Shown: piece by piece, positions 43,101 through 51,888 of the stretch
Numbering within the stretch: position 1 is the stretch's first letter
Layout of the letters: every line of letters begins with the position of its first letter
From: Clostridium uliginosum
GTDB taxonomy: Bacteria; Bacillota; Clostridia; Clostridiales; Clostridiaceae
NCBI RefSeq assembly: GCF_900112485.1
Contig: NZ_FOMG01000016.1
Coordinates: 1 to 64,000, forward strand
Reading direction: 5' to 3'
Length of the DNA: 64,000 bases
Position numbers and translations under genes: made by a program
The notes under the pieces: generated by a model
What the model was told of the DNA's origin: nothing
The model's database searches: none
What the model saw: the letters and a program-made list of their open reading frames with translations, nothing else

Positions 43101-43774
43101 CTTAATTCACCACAACTAGCAAACGCATTTTTTCCTATACTCTTTACACTATTGGGGATTGTTATATTTTTTAATCCACTACCATAAAATTGCTGTTCTT
43201 CTATGCTTGTTACACCGTCTGGGATTTCTATACTTGCTAATTTAATACAATTAAAAAATGCAAATTTCCCTATACTCTTTACACTGTCTGGAATTGCTAT
43301 ACCAGTTAATTCTTCACAACCATAAAATGCCTTTTCCTCTATACTTGTTACACTGTCTGGGATTGTTATACTTGTTAATACTTTACATTTATTAAATGCT
43401 TCTTTCCCTATACTTGTTACATTGTACGTTTTTTCATTAACTTTAATAGAATTAGGTAATTTTACTTCACTACTTTCACCTAAAGTGTTACCGTTTACAT
43501 AGACTGTATTGTTATTTCCTTCAGCTGTATCTATAAATGTAATATTTTTAATAGTACATTTCTTATCAGAATCAAAATTTGTTCCTTCATCTGCTGTCCA
43601 AGTTGTAGGATCAACCTTCTCAGTGTTTATTGGGCTTGTACTTTTATTATCAGAACTAAAATTTGATCCTTCATCTGCTGTCCGAGTTGTAGCAAAAGCC
43701 ACATTAGTATTTACTAAGCTTGTACAAAGTGCTATTGTCATAATTCCTGCTATTGTTGCATTTCTTTTTAACAT
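40148..43774 (-). CDS. BspA-like leucine-rich surface protein with cell-wall-binding repeats
   Basis: 1,208 residues from ATG 43774 (GAGGAGGAGAAT upstream). Signal peptide 1-29 (MLKRNATIAGIMTIALCT...). Two long BspA-type leucine-rich arrays (units such as LTSITIPDSVTSIEEKAFYG, 23 residues each), each closed by an InlB-type B repeat (NPTKTGKDFKQWVNKDDAAS). Two ~75-residue repeats (ETLDSMSVNNDTTEDYIINK) follow. A His/Lys/Ser linker comes next, then a ~130-residue domain (RGTVSNVVDKNGDYVGSMIT). Finally five choline-binding-type repeats end in NTEIDGYALGANGALIS. It is exported and held on the wall, with a likely adhesive role. The internal duplication is recent, since long stretches are nearly identical. 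Confidence 0.9.
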   Translation of the reverse strand: MLKRNATIAGIMTIALCTSLVNTNVAFATTRTADEGSNFSSDNKSTSPINTEKVDPTTWTADEGTNFDSDKKCTIKNITFIDTAEGNNNTVYVNGNTLGESSEVKLPNSIKVNEKTYNVTSIGKEAFNKCKVLTSITIPDSVTSIEEKAFYGCEELTGIAIPDSVKSIGKFAFFNCIKLASIEIPDGVTSIEEQQFYGSGLKNITIPNSVKSIGKNAFASCGELRSITIPDSVTSIEGSAFSGSGLRSIEIPNNVTSLGGYTFYNCSNLASVKLPDNIKSIEEGTFYSCNGLTSVTIPDKVTSIGEKAFYDCNGLKSLIIPNSVTSIGNDACKGSNINIIKASESTMEKLEIPGFNKVYFYDEDNSKLGAGYVKMWMSVEGLIENPTKTGKDFKQWVNKDDAASKSTFDNVIKETNFKATYEDATVPTATWDHDKKCTINNIKYTDTSAGNNYTVCVSGNSLSEVSEVKLPNAINVDGKEYNVTSVGEKAFYNCNQLTSITIPDGVTSIEGEAFAGCEKLTSIKIPNSVTSIKGRAFDGCNVLTSITIPEGLTSIEGSAFYGCGITSMIIPKNVTSIGRYAFYDCCNLKSITIPSSVTSIEEAAFYRCNGLTSIEIPNSVISIGEKVFYDCNGLKSLTIPNSVTSIGNDACTGSNINIIKASKSTMEKLEIPGFNKVYFYDEDNSKLGAGYVKMWMSVDGLIENPTKNGKTFEGWVNKDDAASKSTFDNVIKETNFKATYSDEVKTNIKDKIKETLDSMSVNNDTTEDYIINKIATSAGITVTISNFNKEKATDDTNGYVEGTVNAEEKDGSEISVCFRKVISKLSSESGNSELEDSIKQTLDNMSVNNNTTKDEIIDTITQVTTGSAVKVTISGFNKEKATEDRNGYIEGTVNAEEKDGSDIVVYFKKIISKLSNNSSNHHKHKSSSSSGSRSTSKETTGNGASVQPTNKEKDLGSMLKTTNDNKVVSTNSWGDKNLRGTVSNVVDKNGDYVGSMITSSESGTAKLPIGYNESKDLKYIYQYDATTKLFIKVSAVVTVDGENIALPVNKDQTYYVTKDPAADNLLLKEGWNTINGSTYRVEGLELKTGWVLENNTWHYMDEISKVRVENNWNLVNNKWYAFNEKGEMKKGWDYNGGNWYFLDTINGDMKTGWKQEGDTWYNLDSNGAMSTGWKKVDGSWYYLNSNGSMASNTEIDGYALGANGALIS

Positions 43775-44052
43775 ATTCTCCTCCTCAATCACCTTTTTTA
43801 TTTCTAATTTACAAATACTTTAGTATTCTTGATAGCTTATAATTATGTATAAATGTTTATACATATATCTTGGCTATTTTTAAATGTATTAATTTACAAT
43901 ATATAATTATTATATACATATATAGTATATTTTGTAAATAACATTTTAACAAAGTAGGTATATACCAAAATTTTATTCTATAAAACATATAAAAATATAC
44001 AATAAAATTTCTATACTTTATTTCATACCATCATAACCCTCAAAACAATAAA
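43775..44052. other. AT-rich promoter region of the BspA-like gene
   Basis: Very AT-rich with no gene. It should contain the promoter of the surface protein; candidate boxes are too many to choose. Confidence 0.35.
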
Positions 44053-44298
44053 TAATAACAAAGAAATAGAAATAACATTTATTAAAGAAGACTAGAAAAA
44101 TTTCGCTAATAGTTTCTAACATTTAAAGTTGTACCCATAAAAGATTGCTCCTAATATGAATTAGGACAATTATTTATGGAACAACTTCAAATGAAGAAAC
44201 TCTAAGCTTATTTTTCAATGCTTCTTCCACAAATGTTATTTCTATTTTTTTTTGAATATACATCATATCATTAAATAATTTGTATTCTGAGACAGCCC
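44053..44298. repeat. Family C element, left end truncated
   Basis: AACAAAGAAATAGAAATAAC...TTTGTATTCTGAGACAGCC. The intact TTCGCTAATAGTTTCTAAC shows where family B landed in the copy at 3285. Confidence 0.82.
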
Positions 44299-44362
44299 TT
44301 TCTGATATCTTATAATTCTTTACTATCTTCAATAAATGTAATCACATTCTTAATTATATTTG

Positions 44363-44443
44363 TCTATATTTTTAAATAATGTTGATATTCTAATATAAAG
44401 GCGAACTGGCATTGGGATATCAACATTTATTTAAAACACAGCC
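44363..44443. repeat. Family A remnant with interior deleted
   Basis: TCTATATTTTTAAATAATGT...TAAAGGCGAACTGGCATTGG joined directly to GATATCAACATTTATTTAAA, then ACACAGCC. Confidence 0.7.
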
Positions 44444-44459
44444 TTATATTTAAATTGCC

Positions 44460-45317
44460 TTATCTCATATTTTTTTCTGTATAATATGTAATACCAATTG
44501 CACCAGGCCCAACATGTGTTCCAATAACTGGTCCTATTGAACATATTCCAATTTTAATTTTTAGTTTTTCTTTCAATTCATTTACAAGTTGCAATGCCTC
44601 ATCATAAGCATTAATATGATGCACTATAATTTCCCCTAACCCATATTCTTCAATATCCTTAAACATTTTTTCAGTCATAGTAGTTACTGCTTTTTTCTTT
44701 GTTCTAACCTTTGTTAAAATTGTTGTTACCCCATTTTCTACAGTTAAAATAGGAATAATCTTTAAAAAATTACCGATTAAAGCACTTGCACTACCAATTC
44801 TTCCACCTTTTTTAAGATATTCAAGTGTATCTGGAACAAATAGAAATCTACTTCTTTTTATATTGTCTTGTGCCATTTCTTTAACTTCATCTAAACTCTT
44901 ACCTTCTAACGCCGCCCTTGCTGCTACAACTACTGAAAAACCAAGTTGCATACAATTTGAAGTAGAATCTACTATTTCTATTTCAGCATTTTTATATACC
45001 TCTAAAATCATTTCTTTTACCATGTGTGCAGTTGAATATGTACCACTCATATGTGACGATATAAAAATACAAAGAATAGAATCTCCCTTTTGAACCATCT
45101 TCTCCATCTCATTGTATAGTTCCTGCACAGAAGGTTGTGAAGAAGTTGGAATACCTTTTTCCTCCATCATTTTATAAAAAACTTCATTATCTATATCTAT
45201 TTCTTTAAAACTCTCCTTTTCAAATATGACGTTTAAAGAAACTACTTTTATATCTAATTCATTTTCAATATTCTTATCCATATAGCTAGTACTATCCGTT
45301 AAAATTTTTACTCCCAT
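44460..45317 (-). CDS. DegV family fatty-acid-binding protein
   Basis: 285 residues of the DegV/FakB fold: KILTDSTSYMD at the N-terminus (lipid carboxylate contact), GIPTSSQPSVQELYNEM, CIFISSHMSGTYSTA, VDSTSNCMQLGFSV, RFLFVPDTLEYLKKGGRIG and the C-terminal GICSIGPVIGTHVGPGAIGI. FakB-type proteins present fatty acids to the kinase FakA for incorporation into phospholipid. No fakA is in the window. Clostridia usually have several DegV paralogs with different acyl preferences. It is monocistronic. Confidence 0.92.
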   Translation of the reverse strand: MGVKILTDSTSYMDKNIENELDIKVVSLNVIFEKESFKEIDIDNEVFYKMMEEKGIPTSSQPSVQELYNEMEKMVQKGDSILCIFISSHMSGTYSTAHMVKEMILEVYKNAEIEIVDSTSNCMQLGFSVVVAARAALEGKSLDEVKEMAQDNIKRSRFLFVPDTLEYLKKGGRIGSASALIGNFLKIIPILTVENGVTTILTKVRTKKKAVTTMTEKMFKDIEEYGLGEIIVHHINAYDEALQLVNELKEKLKIKIGICSIGPVIGTHVGPGAIGITYYTEKNMR

Positions 45318-45410
45318 TACATTATTACCCCTCTACTCATCTTATATATATCATCATAACTATTGTCATAATCTGTTGCTTTTATTATAGCACGAGCCAA
45401 TAATACTTTT

Positions 45411-45569
45411 AGGCATATTAAAGAAAATAACAAGTCAAAGATGCGATGTATATTTTGAGTCAGACGAGGAAGTATGGTTACCTCATAGTGGTCTATTAGG
45501 TGAACATGCTGACGAAGTATGACACAAAATAGACAAGCTGACTTACTTGTTATTTATTTTAATATGCCT
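45411..45569. mobile_element. Family B element, ~160-bp form
   Basis: AGGCATATTAAAGAAAATAA...TTATTTTAATATGCCT, with TTA on both sides. It includes the inner blocks GAGTCAGACGAGGAAGTA and CATAGTGGTCTATTAGG. Confidence 0.8.
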
Positions 45570-45882
45570 TAATAGCATTGGTTTGTTTCTTCATATCCTT
45601 ATTATTATGAATTTCTTGAGCTACTAAATAAAAACATTTATCTATACTAGTCAGTATACAATATATAATATTAACTTTTCAATAAAAAATTATAGACTAG
45701 CTGACTTACTTGTTATTTTTTTAATATGCCTTATCTCATATATATCATCATAACCATTCTTATAATATATTTGCTTTTATTATATGTTTCACAATACTGT
45801 AAGACAAATATTTATCATCAATATTCTTATTAAAACAATAGGAGAAGCTTTACCTCCCCCATCTAAATTTGATTCTCCTCCA
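45570..45882. repeat. Intergenic region with a duplicated 60-bp segment
   Basis: ACAATATATAATATTAAC...TTATAGACTAGCTGACTTAC (about 45657-45715) recurs at about 46676-46728. Another family B right end is at 45716-45733. No gene. Confidence 0.55.
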
Positions 45883-46647
45883 CTAATAATATTCCTTATC
45901 CTTAGAGACTCCTCTGTATAGAAAGTTTTCTGTTGCTGAATTTTCTTTTTCAAAAAATTCATAAGCTCCTATTTCTATTACTTTTATATCGTTATCTAAT
46001 AAATTTGCAAAACTCTCTATATAGCCTATGGTATCTGCATTAGAAACTCCAATTACCCTCTGTCTTATAAATAAGTAATAATTTTTCTCAAATACAAGTT
46101 TAATAGGATAGGCTCCATTAATTGCTGAAATAGTAGGTTCCTCAAATTCCTTAACTTGCCCATTTTTATCATATACTATATCTAAATAAATCTTAGGTCT
46201 TTTAGAAATATCAAACGTATAATTTTCTTTTAAGATAACTGAATCAACTAAAACTTTATAGCCTTCTAAATATTTTGATGTAAACTTATATTTTTCTGAA
46301 AACATGTCTGGGTTAAATATTTCTACAAGTTTTCCATTTTTATAATCATAAATTGCTGCTATAGCATACCCTCCTGTCCCTCCAAATTCGCCTCTTACCA
46401 TTATCTCATCTTTGCCATCCCCATTAAAATCTCCTAGAAAAAGTTCTAAATAATATCCACCATATGGAATTTTAGTAGTTATCGTTGCTCCACCACTATG
46501 TGGATTTATTACTATACTTACATTCTCCACATATGGACTATCTTTCTCTAAATGACTCCCTACTAAAATCACTTTATCATTTGTATATTTCTCAATTACA
46601 TTTCCAGCTTTTATGTCTAATATTATTTGATTTTTCAAATCATACAT
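45883..46647 (-). CDS. FG-GAP/VCBS-like protein of unknown role
   Basis: 254 residues, without a signal peptide from this start (GGGAGATTTATAC before ATG 46647). Residues ~65-90 contain YLELFLGDFNGDGKDEIMVR followed by GEFGGTGGYAIAAIYDYKNG, an integrin-like, calcium-binding FG-GAP unit. The rest is beta-rich (IYLDIVYDKNGQVKEFEEP). Similar proteins occur singly in clostridial and bacillar genomes, some spore-associated. I cannot name the function. The lack of an exported leader suggests a cytoplasmic location or a missing N-terminus; the 5' flank contains repeat debris. Confidence 0.6.
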   Translation of the reverse strand: MYDLKNQIILDIKAGNVIEKYTNDKVILVGSHLEKDSPYVENVSIVINPHSGGATITTKIPYGGYYLELFLGDFNGDGKDEIMVRGEFGGTGGYAIAAIYDYKNGKLVEIFNPDMFSEKYKFTSKYLEGYKVLVDSVILKENYTFDISKRPKIYLDIVYDKNGQVKEFEEPTISAINGAYPIKLVFEKNYYLFIRQRVIGVSNADTIGYIESFANLLDNDIKVIEIGAYEFFEKENSATENFLYRGVSKDKEYY

Positions 46648-46901
46648 GTATAAATCTCCCTTAAAATTTTCATTACAATATATAGTATTAAAATTTCAAT
46701 AAAAAGTTATAGACTAGCTGACTTAACAAATCCTAAATATGAATTTTCATATATCAAAGAGTATTAATTAATATTAACTATTTTAAAATTATGATACAAA
46801 AAGGAAATGAATGCACATATGTGCGAAGTGTTACATTAGCGATTTAGATGGCTTTGTTTCTCTTATTTTTATCTTATTCATTTATATAACCTTATCTATA
46901 C
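46648..46901. repeat. Repeat debris upstream of the VCBS-like gene
   Basis: It holds the second copy of the 60-bp segment (46676-46728) and a family D left half (46799-46866, GAAATGAATGCACATATGTG). Confidence 0.55.
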
Positions 46902-46947
46902 AATAAGATATTTTTATATCATCTTACCTATATAAAAATATCTTATT
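46902..46947 (-). terminator. Terminator of the glpQ-like gene
   Basis: AATAAGATATTTTTATA and TATAAAAATATCTTATT form a perfect 17-bp stem, 18 bp beyond the stop codon. Confidence 0.75.
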
Positions 46948-46964
46948 ATAGAATATTTCTTAAA

Positions 46965-47687
46965 TTATAATAGTTCTTTTAATAAATTGGGATAATTTGT
47001 TATAATTGCATCTACACCTAAATCTATCATCTTTTTCATATCTTTTTCATCATTAACTGTATAAATGTTTACTTCTAAATTGTTATCATGAGATCTTTCA
47101 ACTATTTCTTTTGTAACACTGTTATATTCAGGATGAAGAGCATTTGCACCAACCATTTGCACATAATTATATGGCTCAAATATGCAATCTCCATATAATA
47201 ATCCTGTTTTAATATTCCTGGCTAATCTTATACATCTTCTTATTGAATAATGATTAAAAGATGAGATTATCACCTTATCTTCAATATGATGTTTGCTTAT
47301 TAAAGCATATATTATTTTTTCAATATTTTCATAATCAATAATACTATTTTTTATTTCTATATTAATAAGAAGATCTTTATCACTAACATATTCTAAGAAT
47401 TCATCAAATGTTGGAATTCTCAATCCTTTAAATTTTTCACCAAATTTTATTCCTGCATCTAACTGCATTAATTCCTCTAACATATGATCTTTAATAAAGC
47501 CCTTGCCTGTTGTAGTTCTATTGAGTTCTTCATCATGGCAGATTACAGCATATCCATCTTTTGTTAATTGAACATCAATTTCAATTCCATCACATCCAAC
47601 TTCAATAGCCTTTTCAAAAGCTAGCATTGTATTTTCGGGATATAATCCACTTAACCCTCTATGCGCAATATTTAATGTTTTTTTCAC
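46965..47687 (-). CDS. glpQ: Glycerophosphodiester phosphodiesterase
   Basis: 240 residues from GTG 47687, which has GGAGG 7 nt upstream; longer frames lack a site. GDPD signatures: NIAHRGLSGLYPENTMLAFE (catalytic His, Arg, Glu), GCDGIEIDVQLTKDGYAVICHDEELNR split across ~35-62 (Glu-x-Asp and second His), INIEIKN (~118), VIISSFNHYSIRR, and VNIYTVNDEKDMKKMIDLGV. It hydrolyses glycerophosphodiesters from phospholipid turnover to glycerol-3-phosphate and an alcohol. No signal peptide, so it is cytoplasmic (UgpQ type). Monocistronic with its own terminator. Confidence 0.92.
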   Translation of the reverse strand: MKKTLNIAHRGLSGLYPENTMLAFEKAIEVGCDGIEIDVQLTKDGYAVICHDEELNRTTTGKGFIKDHMLEELMQLDAGIKFGEKFKGLRIPTFDEFLEYVSDKDLLINIEIKNSIIDYENIEKIIYALISKHHIEDKVIISSFNHYSIRRCIRLARNIKTGLLYGDCIFEPYNYVQMVGANALHPEYNSVTKEIVERSHDNNLEVNIYTVNDEKDMKKMIDLGVDAIITNYPNLLKELL

Positions 47688-48101
47688 AACAAATCCTCCA
47701 AACTTAATGTACCTTAACACGCTTCTCTACCTTCACTATTACATATAAGCCACATATTATTTTAATAATTATTATACTACAATTATATCATTATATACGA
47801 CTCATCTTTGGAGCAAACTGTTTTGGATGCAACTTCTAATGTTAGAAACATCTAATAAAATTCTCAGTAACATGAACAACAACTTACTCTTTCTTTTTGT
47901 TTTTTATGAACTACTTTAAAATCATCACACAAATCAAAGAAATGAAAAGATATATATGTGAAATATTACATTAGAAATCAGATTTACAATTTTTATAAAT
48001 ACATTCTAAATATTACAAATAAAATTATAACTATATTTGATTAAAAATTCACAGTATAATATTAGTTGATAAAATAATATTAGGAATCATGGAGGTAAAA
48101 A
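47688..48101. other. Divergent promoter region with family D fragments
   Basis: Between the GDPD gene and the plus-strand HAD gene. Two family D pieces (about 47806-47880, GAGCAAACTGTTTTGGATGC; about 47935-47985, AAGAAATGAAAAGATATATA) remain. Confidence 0.55.
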
Positions 48102-48761
48102 ATGAATAATCAATTTACTAAAGCTGTTATATTTGACATGGATGGAGTTCTTGCTGATACTGAGCCTATATATTTTCAAATAGAAAGAGATTTATTTTCA
48201 CACTTTAAAGTTACTATATCCAAAGAGGAACATGAATCTTTTGTTGGTACTAGTTTAGAAAATATGTGGGATAAGATTATAAAAGATCATAGTTTAAAAG
48301 AGTGTAGAGATAAGATAATTGATTACAATAAAAATTATGTTACAAAATACATAGAAAATTTACTTGAATTATCACCTACAAAAAATGTAAAAGAATTTCT
48401 TAAAGATTTAAAAGAAAAAGATATAAAAATAGGATTAGCTTCATCATCATCCAAAAATTTAATAAATATAATTTTAAATAGGTTAGATATCAAAGATTTT
48501 TTTGAGGTTATTGTTAGTGGCGAAGATGTTAAACAAAGTAAACCTAATCCAGACATATTTTTAAAAACAGCAGAACTTTTAAATGTAGCTCCAAATGAAT
48601 GTGTTGTAATAGAAGATTCATCAAATGGCGTAAATGCAGCTAAAGAGGCTGGGATGAAATGTATTGGATTTTTAAATCCCAATTCAGGAAAACAAAACTT
48701 AGAAAAAGCAGATCTTATAATAAATCAATTTCCCAAAGAAATTTTACATATAGATCTTTAA
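48102..48761 (+). CDS. HAD-family beta-phosphoglucomutase-like phosphatase
   Basis: 219 residues. HAD motif I FDMDGVLADTEP (12-23; nucleophile and acid/base Asp), a helical cap, motif II LASSSSKNLI (~111-120), motif III Lys in GEDVKQSKPNPDIF (~140-153), motif IV VIEDSSNGVNAAKEAGMKCI (~168-187). This is the beta-phosphoglucomutase/YcjU/GS1 group, acting on hexose or small sugar phosphates. GGAGG lies 8 nt before the ATG. It stands alone on the plus strand. A family D repeat begins 17 bp after the stop. Confidence 0.9.
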   Translation: MNNQFTKAVIFDMDGVLADTEPIYFQIERDLFSHFKVTISKEEHESFVGTSLENMWDKIIKDHSLKECRDKIIDYNKNYVTKYIENLLELSPTKNVKEFLKDLKEKDIKIGLASSSSKNLINIILNRLDIKDFFEVIVSGEDVKQSKPNPDIFLKTAELLNVAPNECVVIEDSSNGVNAAKEAGMKCIGFLNPNSGKQNLEKADLIINQFPKEILHIDL

Positions 48762-48777
48762 AATATCAAAAAATTTT

Positions 48778-48991
48778 CACCAAACAAAAAAATGAATGGC
48801 TATATGTGTGAAGTGTTACATTAGAGAATTTAGCTGGCCTTGTTTCTTCATTAGAAGTTGTTCCAAAATTGTTTGTCCAAATTTTATATTTGGAACAAAC
48901 TGTTTTGGGTGCAACTTCTAATGTTAGAAACACCCAGCCAAATCCTCAGTAACCACAACACATATATCCATTCATTTCGATTTTTATGCAC
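48778..48991. repeat. Family D MITE-like palindrome
   Basis: CACCAAACAAAAAAATGAATGG...CCATTCATTTCGATTTTTATGCA, with an internal palindrome GTTGTTCCAAAATTG / AAACTGTTTTGGGTGCAAC. Confidence 0.8.
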
Positions 48992-49011
48992 TATACTTAA
49001 ATTAATGACTC

Positions 49012-50568
49012 TTAAATGTATCCTTCAATATTTTCTATTCTTTTATATGCATTTTCTATTATTTCTTTAGGATATCCAACATAATCAAGAAGCTTAATAG
49101 CATTTCTTGTTTGTGAAACACCTTTTTTTATTTTATAATCAAAACTCAATCCATGTTTGTCATCTACACTTTCACTAAAATAATAAAAATCATAATTCCC
49201 TTTAAGTATATCTGAAAGTTCCTTATCATGTGTAGCTACTATGCAAATAGATTTTTCTTTATTAATATATTTTAAAATTTCTGCTGAAGAAGATATCCTT
49301 TCTATAGGATTAGTTCCTCTGAAAATTTCATCTATTGGACAAAATACTGCTACATTATTTTCTAGTGATTTTATTATCCTTAAAATAGATTCTGCTTCTG
49401 CTAGATAATAACTTTTCCCATTCATAATATCATCTTTAGGACTTATTGATGATACAACATAAAAGAAAGACGCTTCATATTCCTTAGCCAAAACAAAATT
49501 AAATGTTTGTGCTAAAATTATATTAGTGCTTACCATTCTTAGGAAGGTAGATTTACCCGACATATTCGTTCCTGTTAATACTATTCCCTTATTATAAATT
49601 TCAATAGAATTTTCAACTGGATTCTTTAATAATGGATGAATACCATCTTTCATTTTTAATGATGTTTCAGTAACAAATTTAGGTTTAGAACAATTTTCTT
49701 TATTACAATCTTCATAAATTGCAATTGAAGTTAAAGCATCTAATTCTCCAACTAAATAATATAATTTTAATATAATATCTTTTTGTTCAATTAATTTCCC
49801 ACTTATTTTATAGTAAGTAGATTCCTCAATGAAAAAAGGAATTGCAAACATTTCTAATAATCCACCAAAAGCATTTAATGCTTTTATTGTCAATGTAGCT
49901 TTATCTATAGCTTTTAATTGATCCAATAATTGTTTAATTTCTTCCATATGTACTTCCAATTCATCATTTTTAATTTTTGATAAACTCTTAGCCCCATTTA
50001 TTAAATCTCTTAAATATGTAAGTCCTACAGCCTTTACATTTGCACTTTCTTTATTGTGAATAAAAATTGTTAAATACACATACACAGCTAATATTGCCAT
50101 AAAATAAGGTTGCTGAAATAAAATAGCACAAATTATTAAAATTATAGGTACCATTCCTAAAAGAGAATATATATAAAACTTTATTTTGTTTACAGAAAGC
50201 AAACCATTTATCATTTCTATCAATCTATTTTTATTATCAAATCCTAAATTATAAAATATACATCTTAATTTTATAGTTAAATCTAAGTCTTTCTTAAATA
50301 AATTAATAAAATTACTTCTCTTATTTAATTTTTCTTCATCCATCATCGGATTTCTAAGCATTTTATAAAGTGCAGATTCTCCAGCGCTAGAATAAGTTCT
50401 ATCTACTTCAGTAAATACCTCATCCATTATTAAATCATCCCAGGTTTGATTATCAATAGTGTACTTATCCTTTTTTTCTAAATCAAATAATACTCGTATA
50501 TTCTTAAAATTTCTCTTTCTATCTTTAATCTGTTTTAATTGTCTTTTTATAAGTTTTTTAAGATCCAT
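49012..50568 (-). CDS. Membrane MutS-like ATPase
   Basis: 518 residues from ATG 50568 (AAGGTGG upstream; a GTG 12 nt earlier overlaps that site). The N-terminal half has a MutS core-like region (FTEVDRTYSSAGESALYKML) and two hydrophobic helices (~130-175, IYSLLGMVPIILIICAIL; AILAVYVYLTIFI). The C-terminal half is a full MutS ATPase: Walker A LTGTNMSGKSTFLRMV (~328-343), DDIMNGKSYYLAEAESI, Walker B CPIDEIFRGTNPIERISSS, and IVATHDKELSDIL. It lacks the mismatch-reading domain. Such proteins form a distinct membrane MutS-related family with unproven function, so it should not be called a mismatch repair protein. Confidence 0.83.
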   Translation of the reverse strand: MDLKKLIKRQLKQIKDRKRNFKNIRVLFDLEKKDKYTIDNQTWDDLIMDEVFTEVDRTYSSAGESALYKMLRNPMMDEEKLNKRSNFINLFKKDLDLTIKLRCIFYNLGFDNKNRLIEMINGLLSVNKIKFYIYSLLGMVPIILIICAILFQQPYFMAILAVYVYLTIFIHNKESANVKAVGLTYLRDLINGAKSLSKIKNDELEVHMEEIKQLLDQLKAIDKATLTIKALNAFGGLLEMFAIPFFIEESTYYKISGKLIEQKDIILKLYYLVGELDALTSIAIYEDCNKENCSKPKFVTETSLKMKDGIHPLLKNPVENSIEIYNKGIVLTGTNMSGKSTFLRMVSTNIILAQTFNFVLAKEYEASFFYVVSSISPKDDIMNGKSYYLAEAESILRIIKSLENNVAVFCPIDEIFRGTNPIERISSSAEILKYINKEKSICIVATHDKELSDILKGNYDFYYFSESVDDKHGLSFDYKIKKGVSQTRNAIKLLDYVGYPKEIIENAYKRIENIEGYI

Positions 50569-50687
50569 AATACTAACCACCTTACAAAAATTGTTTCTTC
50601 ATTATATATGTTTATCTTAAATGTTGTTGTCATCTGTAATCTTCTTATTATTAATTCCTAAGGCATATTAAAATCATGATATTAATT

Positions 50688-51068
50688 TTATAAATGTTTT
50701 TTGAATGATATATTATTTTTCTTAAAGAATATATTAATAATAAATATAATAATAAAAAAATTTATTGAACATAAAGAAATATTTACATCCTTACTTTTGT
50801 AAAATGTATCTTCTATTCCCACGAAAAAAAATGTTCCTATAAATGTTATAATTATAGGATGAATAATGTAAGCAACGAATTTATTTATAGCATTCTTAGT
50901 ATCATCCTTAATGTTTGATGATGCTAAAGCTAAACCTAAAAATGATATAGAAAGTAGTAATTTAATAACTGAATCTATATATAATTTATCTATAAATGAT
51001 CCTACGCTAATTAGAAAAAAAACTATACCAACAGTTAGCCATAATTTACATCTTTTAATATTATTCAT
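50688..51068 (-). CDS. Four-helix membrane protein of unknown function
   Basis: 126 residues, four predicted membrane helices (KLWLTVGIVFFLISVGSFID; SVIKLLLSISFLGLALASSN; FVAYIIHPIIITFIGTFFFV; FIIIFIINIFFKK). GAAGGGGGACGCTTAC precedes the ATG. No family recognised. It lies between the MutS-like gene and another small membrane protein gene and appears monocistronic. Confidence 0.55.
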   Translation of the reverse strand: MNNIKRCKLWLTVGIVFFLISVGSFIDKLYIDSVIKLLLSISFLGLALASSNIKDDTKNAINKFVAYIIHPIIITFIGTFFFVGIEDTFYKSKDVNISLCSINFFIIIFIINIFFKKNNISFKKHL

Positions 51069-51262
51069 GTAAGCGTCCCCCTTCTAAATATTCATCTAAC
51101 AACTACTTAGTAGCTTTCCTTCCACCTTCTAATTCAAATTGATAAGGCACATTTTTAAAAATAACAAATCAGTATGCTTTTATATTCTGTGTCATATGCA
51201 TAAATACATCGTTAATATAAAAATTTAACATAATAGTTTTTAGATAATTTCAGTAAAATATA

Positions 51263-51544
51263 TTATTTATCATCCTTTTTGTTACTATTATCTACTAAAG
51301 AAAAGAGCCAAGATGGAAAAAGCAATGCAGATCCTACTGTACTAACATATTTAACTTTATCTCCGCCTTCAGATAGTAAAGCCATAATCAAGAATAATAA
51401 GGAACCAATATAATATATACTAGCAAATATCATATTTGCTTTTTCACCTGTTCTAAAACCTGGTACATGTTTTAAAAAATGTTTAAACATTAATATGATG
51501 CATTGTAATTTAGGTAATTTAAATAATTTCCTAATTCCGCTCAT
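51263..51544 (-). CDS. Small membrane protein
   Basis: 93 residues if started at ATG 51544 (GGGGGCG just upstream); an upstream ATG would add seven residues. A basic N-terminus (SGIRKLFKLPKLQCIILMFK) is followed by two membrane helices (MIFASIYYIGSLLFLIMALL; YVSTVGSALLFPSWLFSLV). No family recognised. The promoter-side sequence contains two tandem family D repeats. Confidence 0.5.
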   Translation of the reverse strand: MSGIRKLFKLPKLQCIILMFKHFLKHVPGFRTGEKANMIFASIYYIGSLLFLIMALLSEGGDKVKYVSTVGSALLFPSWLFSLVDNSNKKDDK

Positions 51545-51649
51545 TTTGCGCCCCCTATAGCCCATAAATATATCTTATTATAGCATATTTTGTTAAATAA
51601 TTATTATTCAATTTTCAAAGAATATTGTCCATTAACTAATTTACCTTAT

Positions 51650-51862
51650 CACCAAACAAAGAAATGAATGGACATATGTGTGAAGTGTTACATTAGAGGA
51701 TTCAGCTGGCTTTGTTTCTTCATTAGAAGTTGTTCCAAAAATTGTTTGTCCAGAGTTTATCTCTGGAGCAAACTGTTTTGGATGCAACTTTTAATATTAG
51801 AAACCTCCAGCTAAATCCTTAGTAACCGCAACACATATATCCATTCATTTCGATTTTATGCA
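51650..51862. repeat. Family D palindrome, tandem copy 1
   Basis: CACCAAACAAAGAAATGAATGG...CCATTCATTTCGATTTTATGCAC. It is separated by 26 bp from an almost identical second copy. Confidence 0.85.
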
Positions 51863-51888
51863 CTAAATTTCAAATAATTAAAAATTAT

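Noticed and set aside
41782..43119. Leucine-rich plus-strand frames opposite the BspA-like gene
   Set aside because: They are the antisense image of the leucine-rich repeats and have no ribosome binding sites.
49012..50568. Annotation as mismatch repair MutS or MutS2
   Set aside because: No mismatch-binding domain and no Smr/KOW nuclease domain; membrane helices are present instead.
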